DNA from: Hoeflea sp038900095
GTDB lineage: Bacteria > Pseudomonadota > Alphaproteobacteria > Rhizobiales > Rhizobiaceae
Direction: 5' to 3'
Assembly (NCBI RefSeq): GCF_038900095.1
Contig: NZ_JBBMQQ010000010.1
Location: 114,484-178,483 of the forward strand
DNA length: 64,000 nucleotides
Made by a program: the position numbers and the translations under genes. Shown here in pieces: positions 35,457-44,535 of the stretch. Positions within the stretch are counted from its first letter, which is position 1. Every line of letters begins with the position of its first letter. Under the pieces are notes generated by a model. The model ran no database searches and was not told the origin of the DNA. It saw only the letters and a list, made by a program, of their open reading frames with translations.

Positions 35457-36845
35457 CTACGCCTTGACCACGTCGAGGAACCGGTGCCGGTTGGCAAAGC
35501 GAAGGTTGAGCAGCACCGCCGCCACCCCGAGGCCGATCGCCAGCCCGGCCCAGATGCCCGGGCCGCCAAATCCGAGCCCGAAGCCAAGCCCGTAGGCTGC
35601 CGACAGGCCGATCGGCCAGTAGCTGATCACCGCCAGGAACATCGGAATGCGGGTGTCCTTGATGCCGCGCAAAAGCCCCGCGGCAATCGCCTGAATGGCA
35701 TCGACAAGCTGGAAACAGGCCGCCACCAGCAACAGCGGCACCGCAACCGCGAGAAGTTCCACCGCATCCACATTGCTCTCGTCGAGAAACAGGCTGACGA
35801 GCGTTTCGGGAATCAGCCAGAACAGGGCACCCGAAGCGAGCGCGATCACCACCGCAAGCGCCATCACCGTGTGCGCCGCCCGCGCCAGCCCGGCTTCGTC
35901 GCCACGGCCATAGGCCTGGCCGATGCGCACGGTGGCCGCGTTGGAGAGACCGAGCGGGATCATGAAACTGATCGAGGCAAGCTGGATGGCAATGCCGTGG
36001 GCCGCCAGCTGAACCGTGCCGAGCCATCCCATCATCACCGAGGCCGCCAGAAACAGCCCGACCTCTGCCAGAATGGTGAAACCGATCGGCAGGCCGAGCC
36101 GGAACACCTCGAAAAACGCCGGCCATTCGGGCCGCCAGAAGCGCTGAAACAGACGGTATTCCCGGTGCCTGGGATGCAGCACCGCCCACCCGGCCATGAT
36201 CAGGAAGATCACGCTCGAACTGACAACCGAGGCCACCGCGGCGCCACGCACCCCCATTTCCGGGGCGCCAAAATAGCCGAAGATCAGCGCGTAGTTGAGG
36301 ATGCCGTTGACCACGGTGCCGATCAGCGCCGACCACAACACGATGCCCGCGCGTGACCGCGCCGCAAAGAACGAGCGCAGCGCCATCATCATCAGCCCCG
36401 GGAACATGGCCCATTGCGCGATCCGGATATAGTCACTGGCCAGCGCGGCAAGTTCCGGCTTCTGGCCAAGCGCGATCAGCGCTGGCTCCAGGTTCCACAG
36501 GACCGGCATGACCACCGCTGCGTAGAGAAGCAGGATCCACATGCCCATGCGCACCGAGCGCCGCACATGGGTGGGATCGTTGCGGCCTTCCGCCTGCGCC
36601 GCCAGCGGCAGGATCGCATTGGCAAAGCCGGAGCCGAAGATATAGACGACGAAAAAGGCCTGTGAGCCGAGCACGGTGGACGCCAGTTCCTCGGTGCCGT
36701 ACCAGCCAAGCATGACCACGTCGGTGGTGGCGATCGCGATCTGGGCGATCTGGGTGCCGACCAGCGGCAGGCCGAGCGCCAGCGTCGCCCAGATGTGCGC
36801 CCCCCAGCCTTGCCCGCTTTTCATACCCGTCATTGACACGCCCAT
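35457..36845 (-). CDS. MATE-family efflux transporter
   Basis: From ATG 36845 (GGGAG seven bases upstream) the protein has 462 residues with twelve membrane helices arranged as two MATE repeats. Typical segments are LALGLPLVGTQIAQIAIATTDVVMLGWYG in helix 1 and LGLPIGFTILAEVGLFLAASVMMGWLG at the start of the second half, plus ALRSFFAARSRA between. It exports cationic drugs or metabolites in exchange for Na+ or H+. It is divergent from the mechanosensitive channel gene. Confidence 0.9.
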   Translation of the reverse strand: MGVSMTGMKSGQGWGAHIWATLALGLPLVGTQIAQIAIATTDVVMLGWYGTEELASTVLGSQAFFVVYIFGSGFANAILPLAAQAEGRNDPTHVRRSVRMGMWILLLYAAVVMPVLWNLEPALIALGQKPELAALASDYIRIAQWAMFPGLMMMALRSFFAARSRAGIVLWSALIGTVVNGILNYALIFGYFGAPEMGVRGAAVASVVSSSVIFLIMAGWAVLHPRHREYRLFQRFWRPEWPAFFEVFRLGLPIGFTILAEVGLFLAASVMMGWLGTVQLAAHGIAIQLASISFMIPLGLSNAATVRIGQAYGRGDEAGLARAAHTVMALAVVIALASGALFWLIPETLVSLFLDESNVDAVELLAVAVPLLLVAACFQLVDAIQAIAAGLLRGIKDTRIPMFLAVISYWPIGLSAAYGLGFGLGFGGPGIWAGLAIGLGVAAVLLNLRFANRHRFLDVVKA

Positions 36846-37032
36846 TGCAGGCTCCCTTGTTGGAACCGCGCTTATGCCCGCGCTCCAAATACTTGACAAG
36901 ACACATCCAACGAACGTTGGCCTGAACTGGCAAGCCCGAAAACGCACCGTACAGTTCTTTCCACAAAGACAGCGCCGGAACGCGGCAAATATCCGCGCTT
37001 CTCAAGATGGCCGTTCGCTTCCATAATGGGGG

Positions 37033-38382
37033 ATGGAAACCACAGCTGTGTCTGGCCTTTCACAAACCATACTGGCGCTGCTCGATACCGGCAGATCCTA
37101 TTTCGCCCAGCCGTGGACGTTCTATCAGATTGCCATCATTGCGGCCTGCTACGTCGCCGCCTGGCTGATTTCGCTCAAGCTCGAACCCTGGCTTGAAGAG
37201 CGGGCCCGGACGATCAAGGGCAATCCGGGGCTGCTGCGGGTCATCGTCTCGTTCATGCGCCGGATCAACTGGGTGATCTTCCTGCTGTTCCTGGCCATCT
37301 CCCGGCAGGCCATTCTCGAGCTGACATGGCCGTCGCGCACCTATCTGCTGGCGCTGACCCTGGCGCTGGGCTCGGCCTGGCTGGCAATCAGGGTGTCGAG
37401 CCGGATCATTCACAACAAGACCACCGCCCGGCTGATTTCGCTGGCGATCTTCTCCTACGTGGCGCTCGGCATTCTCGATTTGCGGCCCGAAGCGGCGGCC
37501 TTTCTCGACCAGATGGCATTCCAGGTTGGCAACCTGCGCATCTCGATCCTGTTCGTTCTGCGCACGATCCTCGTCACAGCCGGCTTGCTGTGGATCGCCA
37601 GCCTGATGGGCAATTTCCTCGACAACCGGATCCACACGGTTGAGGACCTGTCACCATCGTTCAAGGTTCTTGCAGGCAAGGTCGTCAAGATCGGGCTTAT
37701 CGTGGCTGCCGGAATGATGGCGCTATCGTCGACCGGCATCGACCTGACCGCGTTCACGGTGTTCTCCGGTGCCGTCGGCGTTGGCCTCGGCTTCGGCCTG
37801 CAGAAGGTCGTCTCCAACTTCATCTCCGGTGTCATCATACTGGTTGACCGCTCGATCAAGCCCGGAGACACCATTGCGCTGGGCGAAACCTTCGGCTGGA
37901 TCAGGGAACTGCGCGCCCGCTTTGTCTCGGTGATCACCCGCGACGGGCGCGAATACCTCATTCCAAACGAGGATTTCATCACCCAGCAGGTGGTCAACTG
38001 GTCATTCTCCGACAAGCTTGTCCGGCTCGATGTCGAATTCGGCGTGTCTTACGACAGCGATCCGCACGAGGTCACCAGGCTGGCGATCAGCGCCGCCGGC
38101 ACCATCGACCGGGTGCTGGGCAATCCCTCGCCGGTATGCTGGATGACCGCTTTCGGCGCATCGTCGCTGGATTTCAAACTGCGGTTCTGGATCTCCGATC
38201 CGCAGGCCGGGCTGACCAATGTCCGCGGCAAGGTGCTGCTCGCGCTGTGGGACGTGTTCAAGGAGAACGGCGTCAACATTCCCTTCCCCCACCGCGAGAT
38301 CATCATGCGCACCCCGGTTGAAGTGGTGCGCAGGGATCCACCCGAGGCTCCAGTCGGCCAATCCCCCGAAGGCGAAGCGTAA
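37033..38382 (+). CDS. MscS-family mechanosensitive ion channel
   Basis: The protein has 449 residues, larger than E. coli MscS (286) because of extra N-terminal membrane helices (five or six in total, about 30-245). The pore-lining TM3 is FSGAVGVGLGFGLQKVVSNFISGVIIL, followed by the beta domain (VDRSIKPGDTIALGETFGWIRELRARFVSV, with IPNEDFITQQVVNWSF) and the C-terminal alpha/beta domain ending in a short acidic tail. It opens when membrane tension rises, releasing solutes on osmotic downshift. A G-run sits directly before the ATG, so the exact start is less sure. Confidence 0.9.
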   Translation: METTAVSGLSQTILALLDTGRSYFAQPWTFYQIAIIAACYVAAWLISLKLEPWLEERARTIKGNPGLLRVIVSFMRRINWVIFLLFLAISRQAILELTWPSRTYLLALTLALGSAWLAIRVSSRIIHNKTTARLISLAIFSYVALGILDLRPEAAAFLDQMAFQVGNLRISILFVLRTILVTAGLLWIASLMGNFLDNRIHTVEDLSPSFKVLAGKVVKIGLIVAAGMMALSSTGIDLTAFTVFSGAVGVGLGFGLQKVVSNFISGVIILVDRSIKPGDTIALGETFGWIRELRARFVSVITRDGREYLIPNEDFITQQVVNWSFSDKLVRLDVEFGVSYDSDPHEVTRLAISAAGTIDRVLGNPSPVCWMTAFGASSLDFKLRFWISDPQAGLTNVRGKVLLALWDVFKENGVNIPFPHREIIMRTPVEVVRRDPPEAPVGQSPEGEA

Positions 38383-38441
38383 CCGCATCAGAACCAGAAC
38401 TGGCAACACGCAGCTTCCGGGCCACCGGTAGAGCCGCAACA

Positions 38442-38475
38442 CAAAAAAAGGCCGGGGACCCATGAGGCCCCCGGC
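38442..38475 (-). terminator. Terminator of the chemoreceptor gene
   Basis: On the minus strand GCCGGGG (38475-38469) pairs with CCCCGGC (38457-38451) and is followed by a run of seven T, the strongest intrinsic terminator in the window. Confidence 0.85.
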
Positions 38476-38510
38476 AAGTTAAGCTGAAAACGATCCGGAT
38501 ACCGGTGTGA

Positions 38511-40958
38511 TCAGAACTCGGACCATTCCTGCTCGATCGCTGCCGAGCCGTTGGTGGCAAAGCTCTGCCTGACCTTGTTGACCATCGCGTTTGCCGGCGA
38601 CGGATACGCCTTTGCGGCATAACCGGCAACGGCAGGCGCCGGATTTCTGCGGGCCTCTGTCTCGGCCAGATGGAAGCGCTGTACCAGAGACGTCAGCTGA
38701 GTGGTTTCGCCCGACAAGCGGTGCGTCAGCGCCGTGGTTTCTTCAACCATTGCCGCATTCTGCTGGGTCACCTGGTCCATCTGGCTGACCGCCGCGCTGA
38801 CTTCCTGCAGACCGGTCGCCTGCTCGCGCGATGCGGTGGCGATCGAATTGATGTGCTCATTGATATCGACAACATGGCTGGCAATCGTCGCCAGCGCCTC
38901 GCCGGTGGCCTTGACCAATCCGACACCGCTCTCGACCGCGACCGAGGATTTGCCGATCAGTGTCTTGATCTCCTTGGCCGCATTGGCCGAACGCTGGGCC
39001 AGTTCGCGCACTTCCTGGGCGACGACGGCAAATCCCCTGCCGGCTTCACCGGCACGTGCCGCCTCGACGCCGGCATTGAGCGCCAGAAGGTTGGTCTGGA
39101 AGGCGATCTCGTCGATCACGCCGATGATCTTGGCGATCTCGTCGGACGCCCCCTTGATGCTGCCCATGGCCTCAACCGCATCCGTGACAACCCTGGTTGA
39201 GGAATCACTTGCAGTCTTGGCCTCGGCGACCTTCTGGTTCGCTGCCTGGGCACGGTTGGCGGAACTTTCCACCGTCGAGGTGATCTCTGCCAGCGCCGCC
39301 GAACTTTCCTCGAGCGCTGCGGCCTGACGTTCGGTGCGGTTCGACAATTCACCGACAGCCGATCGCATCTCTTCCGAATTGGAGTGGATGCCATCGGTGC
39401 TGATCTTAACTTCAGACAGGGTCTCGGCCAGTTTCTCGACAGAGGTGTTGAAGTCGACCCGCAGCCGGTCGAGGGTTCCGGTGAACGGTGTTGCGATATT
39501 GGCCGTGAGATTGCCATCGGACAATTTCTGCAGCCCCTGGGCCAGAGATTCGATGGCTTCATTGAGGCTCGCGGCTTCGGCGAGCTTCGCCGCTTCGCGC
39601 TCTGCGCGTTCCTTTTCGCTCAGGCTGCGGTTTTCTTCCGCTTCCTGTTCCATGCGCTGCTTTTCGACAGCAGCGTCACGGAAGACCAGAACCGACTTGG
39701 CCATCTCGCCGATTTCGTCTCCACGGCCCTGATACGGCACATCGACCGTGTTTTCGCCCGCCGCCAGCGTGCGCATGACCTGCGTGATCGACCGTATCGG
39801 CGTTGAAAGCGACCTGACCAGCAGAAAACCGATCACAATGGATGAGGCCAGCGCGAACAGCACGAACAGCCCGACCATCCAGAAGGCGTTCGCCGTCGAA
39901 GCATCCGCCCGTACGCCGCCATCTGCCTTCCTGGCCTGGGCATCCGCGACGAGTTGGTTTATCTCGCCCTCGAAGTTTTCAATCAGGCCGGCAAAGCTCT
40001 GGCGCAGCACTTCCGCCCCGGCAATAGCCTCCAGTGCCTGCTGGTGCGCGGCGACCAGTCCCTGCTCACCGAAAACCAGTTCTGTCCGGCGGGCGCTTGC
40101 GTCTTGAAAGCTGACCAGGTTTGGCTTCAGTTCCTCGGGCATGCGCTGGGCGAGCTTCTTGCCCTCGCGATCCAGCGCCTTGCCAAGTCCGGCTGCCTTC
40201 TTCGCAGCCCCTTCGAGGATCTCGACGGTCCCCGCCGTCATCGCGCCGGAAACAGCTTCGCCCTGGAGCTGATAAATTGTCTGCAGCGCATAGGCGCCGC
40301 GCAACACCGGGTAAACCTCGCCGGTGAGAGTATCGACCTGCTTGCCAAGTTGGCGCACGGATATGTTGCCTGCGGATGCAGCAGCGCGCATCTCATCGCC
40401 CTTGCCGTTCATCTCCGCTTCCGACTTTGTTGTCAGTTGGCGAAGTGCGCCCAGCGCTTCGGCATCGACCGCATGCAGCCTGGCTTCGATGTCTGCCTGG
40501 GCTTCCTCTGCCGAGACCTCATCGCGAACAGCCAGCAACAGGCTCCGGGCATCGGTGAAAACACCGTCGAGCAAGGCGCCCTTCGACTGCAAAAGCTCCC
40601 GCTCGGCCTGGGTATCGGCAAGTTTTGTCAATTCTTCCAGGCTGCCGGGAATGACCGCCAGCGCACTTTCCAGCGCTGCCTCACCCTCGGCAATCGTCTT
40701 GGCGCTGGACGATCCCAGCGCAATCGAAATCGCCGCACTCATCTGCTCGGCTGCCGTGCCCATGGCGATGGCGTGCGTCATCATCGGGTCGAGGCGTTCG
40801 CTGTTCTCGCGCCGGATCGAATCGACTCCGGAAAGCGAATAGAGTCCGATAACGCCGGAAAAAATGGTGAATAGGCAAAACAGCGTTGCCGCACCGGCGA
40901 GCCGGAAACCGATCGACGGCGTCTTGCGAAGGAAAGCGAGGGAGGAGGGAAAGCGCAT
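38511..40958 (-). CDS. Methyl-accepting chemotaxis protein
   Basis: The protein has 815 residues from ATG 40958. TM1 is at about 18-41 (AGAATLFCLFTIFSGVIGLYSL) and a long, mostly helical periplasmic sensor region of about 310 residues follows. TM2 is at about 353-374 (AFWMVGLFVLFALASSIVIGFLLV), HAMP at about 375-430, with a second HAMP-like segment (LQKLSDGNLTANIATPF). The signalling hairpin tip is DEIAFQTNLLALNAGVEAARAGEAGRGFAVVAQEVR. It ends in EWSEF, which matches the xWxxF tether that recruits CheR/CheB. The sensed compound is unknown. Confidence 0.93.
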   Translation of the reverse strand: MRFPSSLAFLRKTPSIGFRLAGAATLFCLFTIFSGVIGLYSLSGVDSIRRENSERLDPMMTHAIAMGTAAEQMSAAISIALGSSSAKTIAEGEAALESALAVIPGSLEELTKLADTQAERELLQSKGALLDGVFTDARSLLLAVRDEVSAEEAQADIEARLHAVDAEALGALRQLTTKSEAEMNGKGDEMRAAASAGNISVRQLGKQVDTLTGEVYPVLRGAYALQTIYQLQGEAVSGAMTAGTVEILEGAAKKAAGLGKALDREGKKLAQRMPEELKPNLVSFQDASARRTELVFGEQGLVAAHQQALEAIAGAEVLRQSFAGLIENFEGEINQLVADAQARKADGGVRADASTANAFWMVGLFVLFALASSIVIGFLLVRSLSTPIRSITQVMRTLAAGENTVDVPYQGRGDEIGEMAKSVLVFRDAAVEKQRMEQEAEENRSLSEKERAEREAAKLAEAASLNEAIESLAQGLQKLSDGNLTANIATPFTGTLDRLRVDFNTSVEKLAETLSEVKISTDGIHSNSEEMRSAVGELSNRTERQAAALEESSAALAEITSTVESSANRAQAANQKVAEAKTASDSSTRVVTDAVEAMGSIKGASDEIAKIIGVIDEIAFQTNLLALNAGVEAARAGEAGRGFAVVAQEVRELAQRSANAAKEIKTLIGKSSVAVESGVGLVKATGEALATIASHVVDINEHINSIATASREQATGLQEVSAAVSQMDQVTQQNAAMVEETTALTHRLSGETTQLTSLVQRFHLAETEARRNPAPAVAGYAAKAYPSPANAMVNKVRQSFATNGSAAIEQEWSEF

Positions 40959-41041
40959 CAATTACAACCCGATCTTGCATGAGAATCTCATGTGCGCCGC
41001 CTCTCGCGACGCACATGATGGCCATTGGCTGGCGATGGTGA

Positions 41042-42022
41042 TTAACCAGCGACCAGCGTGGTCGGATCCTTGGGCTTGAACACCTGGATACGGTTGTTCT
41101 TTGTATCCGCAACATAGATGTAGCCGGTTTCGGCATCGACGGTGAGACCGTGCAAATTGCCGAATTCCATCACGCCGGTGCCGGCCTTGCCGAACATGGT
41201 GATGAAATCGCCGGTCTTGGAGAACACCTGGACGCGGTCATTGCCGATTTCCGACACATAGACGTTGTCGTTTGCATCGAAGCCGATGCCGGCAGGCGAC
41301 TTCATCTGGCCTTCGCCGGAACCGGTTTCGCCAAACCCGAACAGGAAGTTGCCGTCCGCATCATAAACCTGGACGCGGTCGTTCTTCAGGTCGGCCACGA
41401 ACAGCTTGTCTTCGGAGTTGAACTTGGCCGATTCCGGGTTGTTGAGCAGGCCTTCTTCAGCGTTCGGCTCAGTGTCGCCGCCGTCGCCGAAAGCCTTGAT
41501 GAAGTTGCCGTCGAGATCGAAGATGTTGACGCGATGGTTGCCTGCTTCAGGCATGTAGTACTTGCCGTCACGAATATCGGTGAATTCCGACTTGAAGTTC
41601 TGGCCGAGCTCGGAACCGTACTCGCTGAAGGTCTGCAGCCAGGTGTACGAGGCATCGTAGATCTTCACGTCGCCGGTGTCGTAGTCGGCAACAAAGATGC
41701 GACCGTCGGGAGCGACAGAAACGCCTTCCGGCTTTGTCAGGTTGGCATCTTCATACCCCTTGCCGCCAAAGCGGGCGACGAATTCACCGGTGGTCTTGTT
41801 GAAGACCTGCATGAAGGCATGAGCCGCGTCGGAAACGATGATGTTGCCCTTGCCGTCAAATGCAAAGTCTTCAACATACTTGAACTGGCCTTCGCCTTCG
41901 CCTTCAGAACCGATGGTCATGACATGCTCGAACATGTCGTCCGCTGCGAAAGCCGGCAGAGCGAACGCCGTGCTTGCCAGTAGTGCGGAAACGGCGATGC
42001 CCCGTGTGAAAAGAGTTTTCAT
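41042..42022 (-). CDS. Secreted NHL-repeat beta-propeller protein
   Basis: From ATG 42022 (AGGAGA five bases upstream) the protein has 326 residues: signal peptide KTLFTRGIAVSALLAS to AFA-AD (about 1-26), then about six NHL blades, recognisable by repeated G.I.VaD...dRvqVFd.dG.F...fG segments such as NDRVQVYDADGNFLFGFG and NDRVQVFSKTGDFITMFG. NHL propellers bind ligands or proteins and are usually structural or scaffold parts. The periplasmic role is unknown. It is followed downstream by the chemoreceptor gene on the same strand (83 bases), so a link to sensing is conceivable. Confidence 0.88.
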   Translation of the reverse strand: MKTLFTRGIAVSALLASTAFALPAFAADDMFEHVMTIGSEGEGEGQFKYVEDFAFDGKGNIIVSDAAHAFMQVFNKTTGEFVARFGGKGYEDANLTKPEGVSVAPDGRIFVADYDTGDVKIYDASYTWLQTFSEYGSELGQNFKSEFTDIRDGKYYMPEAGNHRVNIFDLDGNFIKAFGDGGDTEPNAEEGLLNNPESAKFNSEDKLFVADLKNDRVQVYDADGNFLFGFGETGSGEGQMKSPAGIGFDANDNVYVSEIGNDRVQVFSKTGDFITMFGKAGTGVMEFGNLHGLTVDAETGYIYVADTKNNRIQVFKPKDPTTLVAG

Positions 42023-42473
42023 GTATTCTCCTGCAGATGATGCCACCACACGCAGGCGTCAGGTTTGACGCTAGGGCGAATTCCAGGTGACTTTGACGAT
42101 GAATTTCACATGTGGAGGCCGGATGGTCGGGCCGTCTTCATGACAGCTGGAGATTCCACATTTCGTCTTTTGACTGCGATCTTGGAACAATTCATAAAAT
42201 ACCGGGTACAAGTTTTTTACGTATTTTCTAATTTTCTAATATATCGTTTTATGTAAATATACGAAGGGCTTATGGTTAAAGAATTCGCCCTACCATACCA
42301 GATGCGCCGCCATTTCAGGGAATTTCCCGATAGCTTCCCCGGAAGACGCCCAGGCCAGGGATCGCAGCCCGGACCGACCTTTCGGGCTGGTCAGATAACA
42401 AAACAGGCCACGCCCGACCGGCGCAGCCCGTTTTATACATGGCCCGGGGTTGCCCCAAGGTCGAATGTTGCGT
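42023..42473. other. Intergenic region with an AT-rich block
   Basis: 451 bases. The part at about 42165-42275 is by far the most AT-rich non-coding stretch in the window and has two TTTTCTAA copies near 42223-42240, which suggests upstream promoter or nucleoid-protein sites for the NHL gene. The other part (42361-42431) holds three copies of a CAGCCCG/CGGGCTG motif that can pair as hairpins after the zinc-peptidase gene; the copy at 42424 is followed by TTTT. No coding frame is convincing. Confidence 0.5.
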
Positions 42474-43385
42474 TTACACCGGGTTGCTGAAGGTATCGCA
42501 GGCTTCCAGCCGGCCGCTGTCGAAACCACGGGCGAACCATTCCTTGCGCTGTGCCGAGGTGCCGTGGTTGAAGCTCTCGGGTACCACATAGCCTTGCGTC
42601 CGGCGCTGCAGCGTATCGTCGCCGATCTGCTTGGCGGCGTTGAGCGCCTCTTCCAGGTCGCCACGCTCGAGAAGACCCTTCTGCGCGGTGTAGTGGCCCC
42701 AGATGCCGGCAAAACAGTCGGCCTGCAATTCGACCCGGATCGACATCTTGTTCTGATCGGTCTGGCTCATCGAGCGGCGCATCTGGTTGAACTTCGGCAA
42801 CACCCCGATCAGGTTCTGAACATGGTGCCCGACCTCGTGGGCCAGCACATAGGCCTGGGCAAAATCGCCCGACGCCTTGAAGCGCTGCGCCATCTCGTCA
42901 AAGAACGTCAGATCGATGTAAACCTTCTGGTCGCCGGGGCAATAAAACGGCCCCGACGCGGAGCTGGCATTGCCGCAGGCGGAATCGACCGCGTTCGAAA
43001 ACAGCACCAGCTTGGGCTCCGGATAATCCAGTCCCTGCGATTTCATCACGCCGTTCCAAACGTCTTCGGTTTCGGCCAGCACCGTGGCGACGAATTGCGT
43101 CATCTCGTCCTGCCGCGCTGGCGTCACCTGCCGTTCGGCTTGGCTTTGTCCGCCCGTCAGTCCACCGGAATTACCGCCAAGCAATTGCAACGGGTCGATG
43201 CCGATGAGTTTGAGCCCCAGATAGATTACCCCGATGATCACGATGGTCTTGAAGCTCATGCCCGAACGGCGGATGCCGCCAGACGGGAGCCGGATGCCGC
43301 CGCGCCCGAACGGATTGCCGCCACGCGACGACGTTCCGCGCCGGTCCTCGATATTGTCGCTCTGGCGACGGCCTTTCCAATCCAT
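42474..43385 (-). CDS. Neutral zinc metallopeptidase (YpfJ-like)
   Basis: The protein has 303 residues with an N-terminal Gly/Arg-rich cytoplasmic part, one membrane helix (about 45-62, FKTIVIIGVIYLGLKLIG) and a periplasmic peptidase domain of the YpfJ/neutral zinc metallopeptidase family. The zinc motif HEVGHH is at 183-188, preceded by PFYCPGDQKVYIDLTFF with a likely disulfide cysteine (C149, partner C137). AGGAGA precedes ATG 43385. Physiological substrate unknown. Confidence 0.92.
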   Translation of the reverse strand: MDWKGRRQSDNIEDRRGTSSRGGNPFGRGGIRLPSGGIRRSGMSFKTIVIIGVIYLGLKLIGIDPLQLLGGNSGGLTGGQSQAERQVTPARQDEMTQFVATVLAETEDVWNGVMKSQGLDYPEPKLVLFSNAVDSACGNASSASGPFYCPGDQKVYIDLTFFDEMAQRFKASGDFAQAYVLAHEVGHHVQNLIGVLPKFNQMRRSMSQTDQNKMSIRVELQADCFAGIWGHYTAQKGLLERGDLEEALNAAKQIGDDTLQRRTQGYVVPESFNHGTSAQRKEWFARGFDSGRLEACDTFSNPV

Positions 43386-43441
43386 GCTTCAATTCTCCTG
43401 ACGGCATTAGATGTTGCTTGTATGCGCCGCCAGCAGCAGTT

Positions 43442-44398
43442 TCAACACTTGGCTTGCCCGGTCAACCGCTGGCGTGCGGCGCCAAGGGGATTGTATCCCG
43501 CCTGTGCAAGCGCACGCGCAGCCATCAGCGCAGCACAGAAAGCCGGCAACAGCACGAAAAGTTCCGCCAGCCCCTGCATTTTCAGCATCCCGGGCGCGGT
43601 GGCCGCAACGGCGCCGGCCGCAAAGCGGGTGGCAAAGATTCCCAGGATGGCAACCAGCGAAACCAACTCGCCCTTTACCCGGATCCGGTTTCCGGAAAGC
43701 CGGACAACCGCGGCGGAGCGCATCGACCACCACCCGGCAAGCAGCCCGGCCAGCACTCCCGCCAGCGCGGCGCTGAGTTGCGTACCGCTGGCCTGGCCGC
43801 TTGCGAGGCTGAACATGGAGACCGCGACCAGGACAGCCGGCAGCAGCAGCAACCGCCAGACCGGCATCTCGCGCTCACGCATGCGGCTTGCACCGAGTGC
43901 GATCAGCGCCACCAGCAGCGGCCAGACCCAGATCGGGGCGCCACTTGCCACCTGCCCCGCAACCGGCGCGGACACCGGCGCCGCATCACCAGCAGGCGCA
44001 GAAGAACCGAACACCACGGCATGCATGATCCGGTCCGGCAGCAGCGTAAACAGGCCGGCAATGCCGATGCCGCCGAAATAGAGCGATTTGACCAGGCGCT
44101 TGTGACGGACAAAATTGCGCTGCCGCGCCGAGCGGACAACCTCGACCGCGCTCACCAGCACCACGATCGAAAGAACGTGGATCGGCGAGAAGCCGAAAAA
44201 CAGGTCGATCTCGTGAATCAAGAACGTCGACAGCGCGGTCAGCACCATCAGCGCGATCCAGACCCGGCCGGCCATCCGGTGAGCGTAAGTGCCTTTCCGC
44301 ATCATCAGCATGGTACCGCCGATCAGCGCCGCGGGCACGACGGTGAGAACGTGAAACTGGATCGCCGGGCTGGCATTGAGAAGGGGGTCAAGCGTCAT
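43442..44398 (-). CDS. DUF2306-type multi-helix membrane protein
   Basis: From ATG 44398 the protein has 318 residues and about eight to nine membrane helices. The first 115 residues match the DUF2306 type (PAIQFHVLTVVPAALIGGTMLMMRKGTYAHRMAGRVWIALM, i.e. H-x-G and K-G-T-x-x-H-R-x-x-G-R). The rest is a second membrane module with no clear name, so this could be a fusion. The conserved histidines in the helices suggest haem or proton/electron chemistry, as speculated for the family, but function is not established. It is divergent from a membrane-bound LytTR regulator (137 bases). Confidence 0.78.
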   Translation of the reverse strand: MTLDPLLNASPAIQFHVLTVVPAALIGGTMLMMRKGTYAHRMAGRVWIALMVLTALSTFLIHEIDLFFGFSPIHVLSIVVLVSAVEVVRSARQRNFVRHKRLVKSLYFGGIGIAGLFTLLPDRIMHAVVFGSSAPAGDAAPVSAPVAGQVASGAPIWVWPLLVALIALGASRMREREMPVWRLLLLPAVLVAVSMFSLASGQASGTQLSAALAGVLAGLLAGWWSMRSAAVVRLSGNRIRVKGELVSLVAILGIFATRFAAGAVAATAPGMLKMQGLAELFVLLPAFCAALMAARALAQAGYNPLGAARQRLTGQAKC

Positions 44399-44535
44399 GA
44401 TATCGGTTCCGTTGTTGTGGACCGCTGTTTCCCAAAAATCCGAAAAGCCTGCGGTTCGATTGCCAAACTTGTCCCCATCGGCCATGGTCGCCGCCGATCC
44501 TCAACGCCTGATGCGTCTGTAACCCGGAGAACTTC

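Noticed and set aside
42065..42256. 63-codon plus-strand frame upstream of the NHL gene
   Set aside because: It lies in an AT-rich promoter-like stretch, has no ribosome site and no recognisable pattern.
42450..44081. 543-codon plus-strand frame over the zinc peptidase and DUF2306 genes
   Set aside because: Both minus-strand genes have clear motifs (HEVGHH, DUF2306 helices); the plus-strand translation does not.
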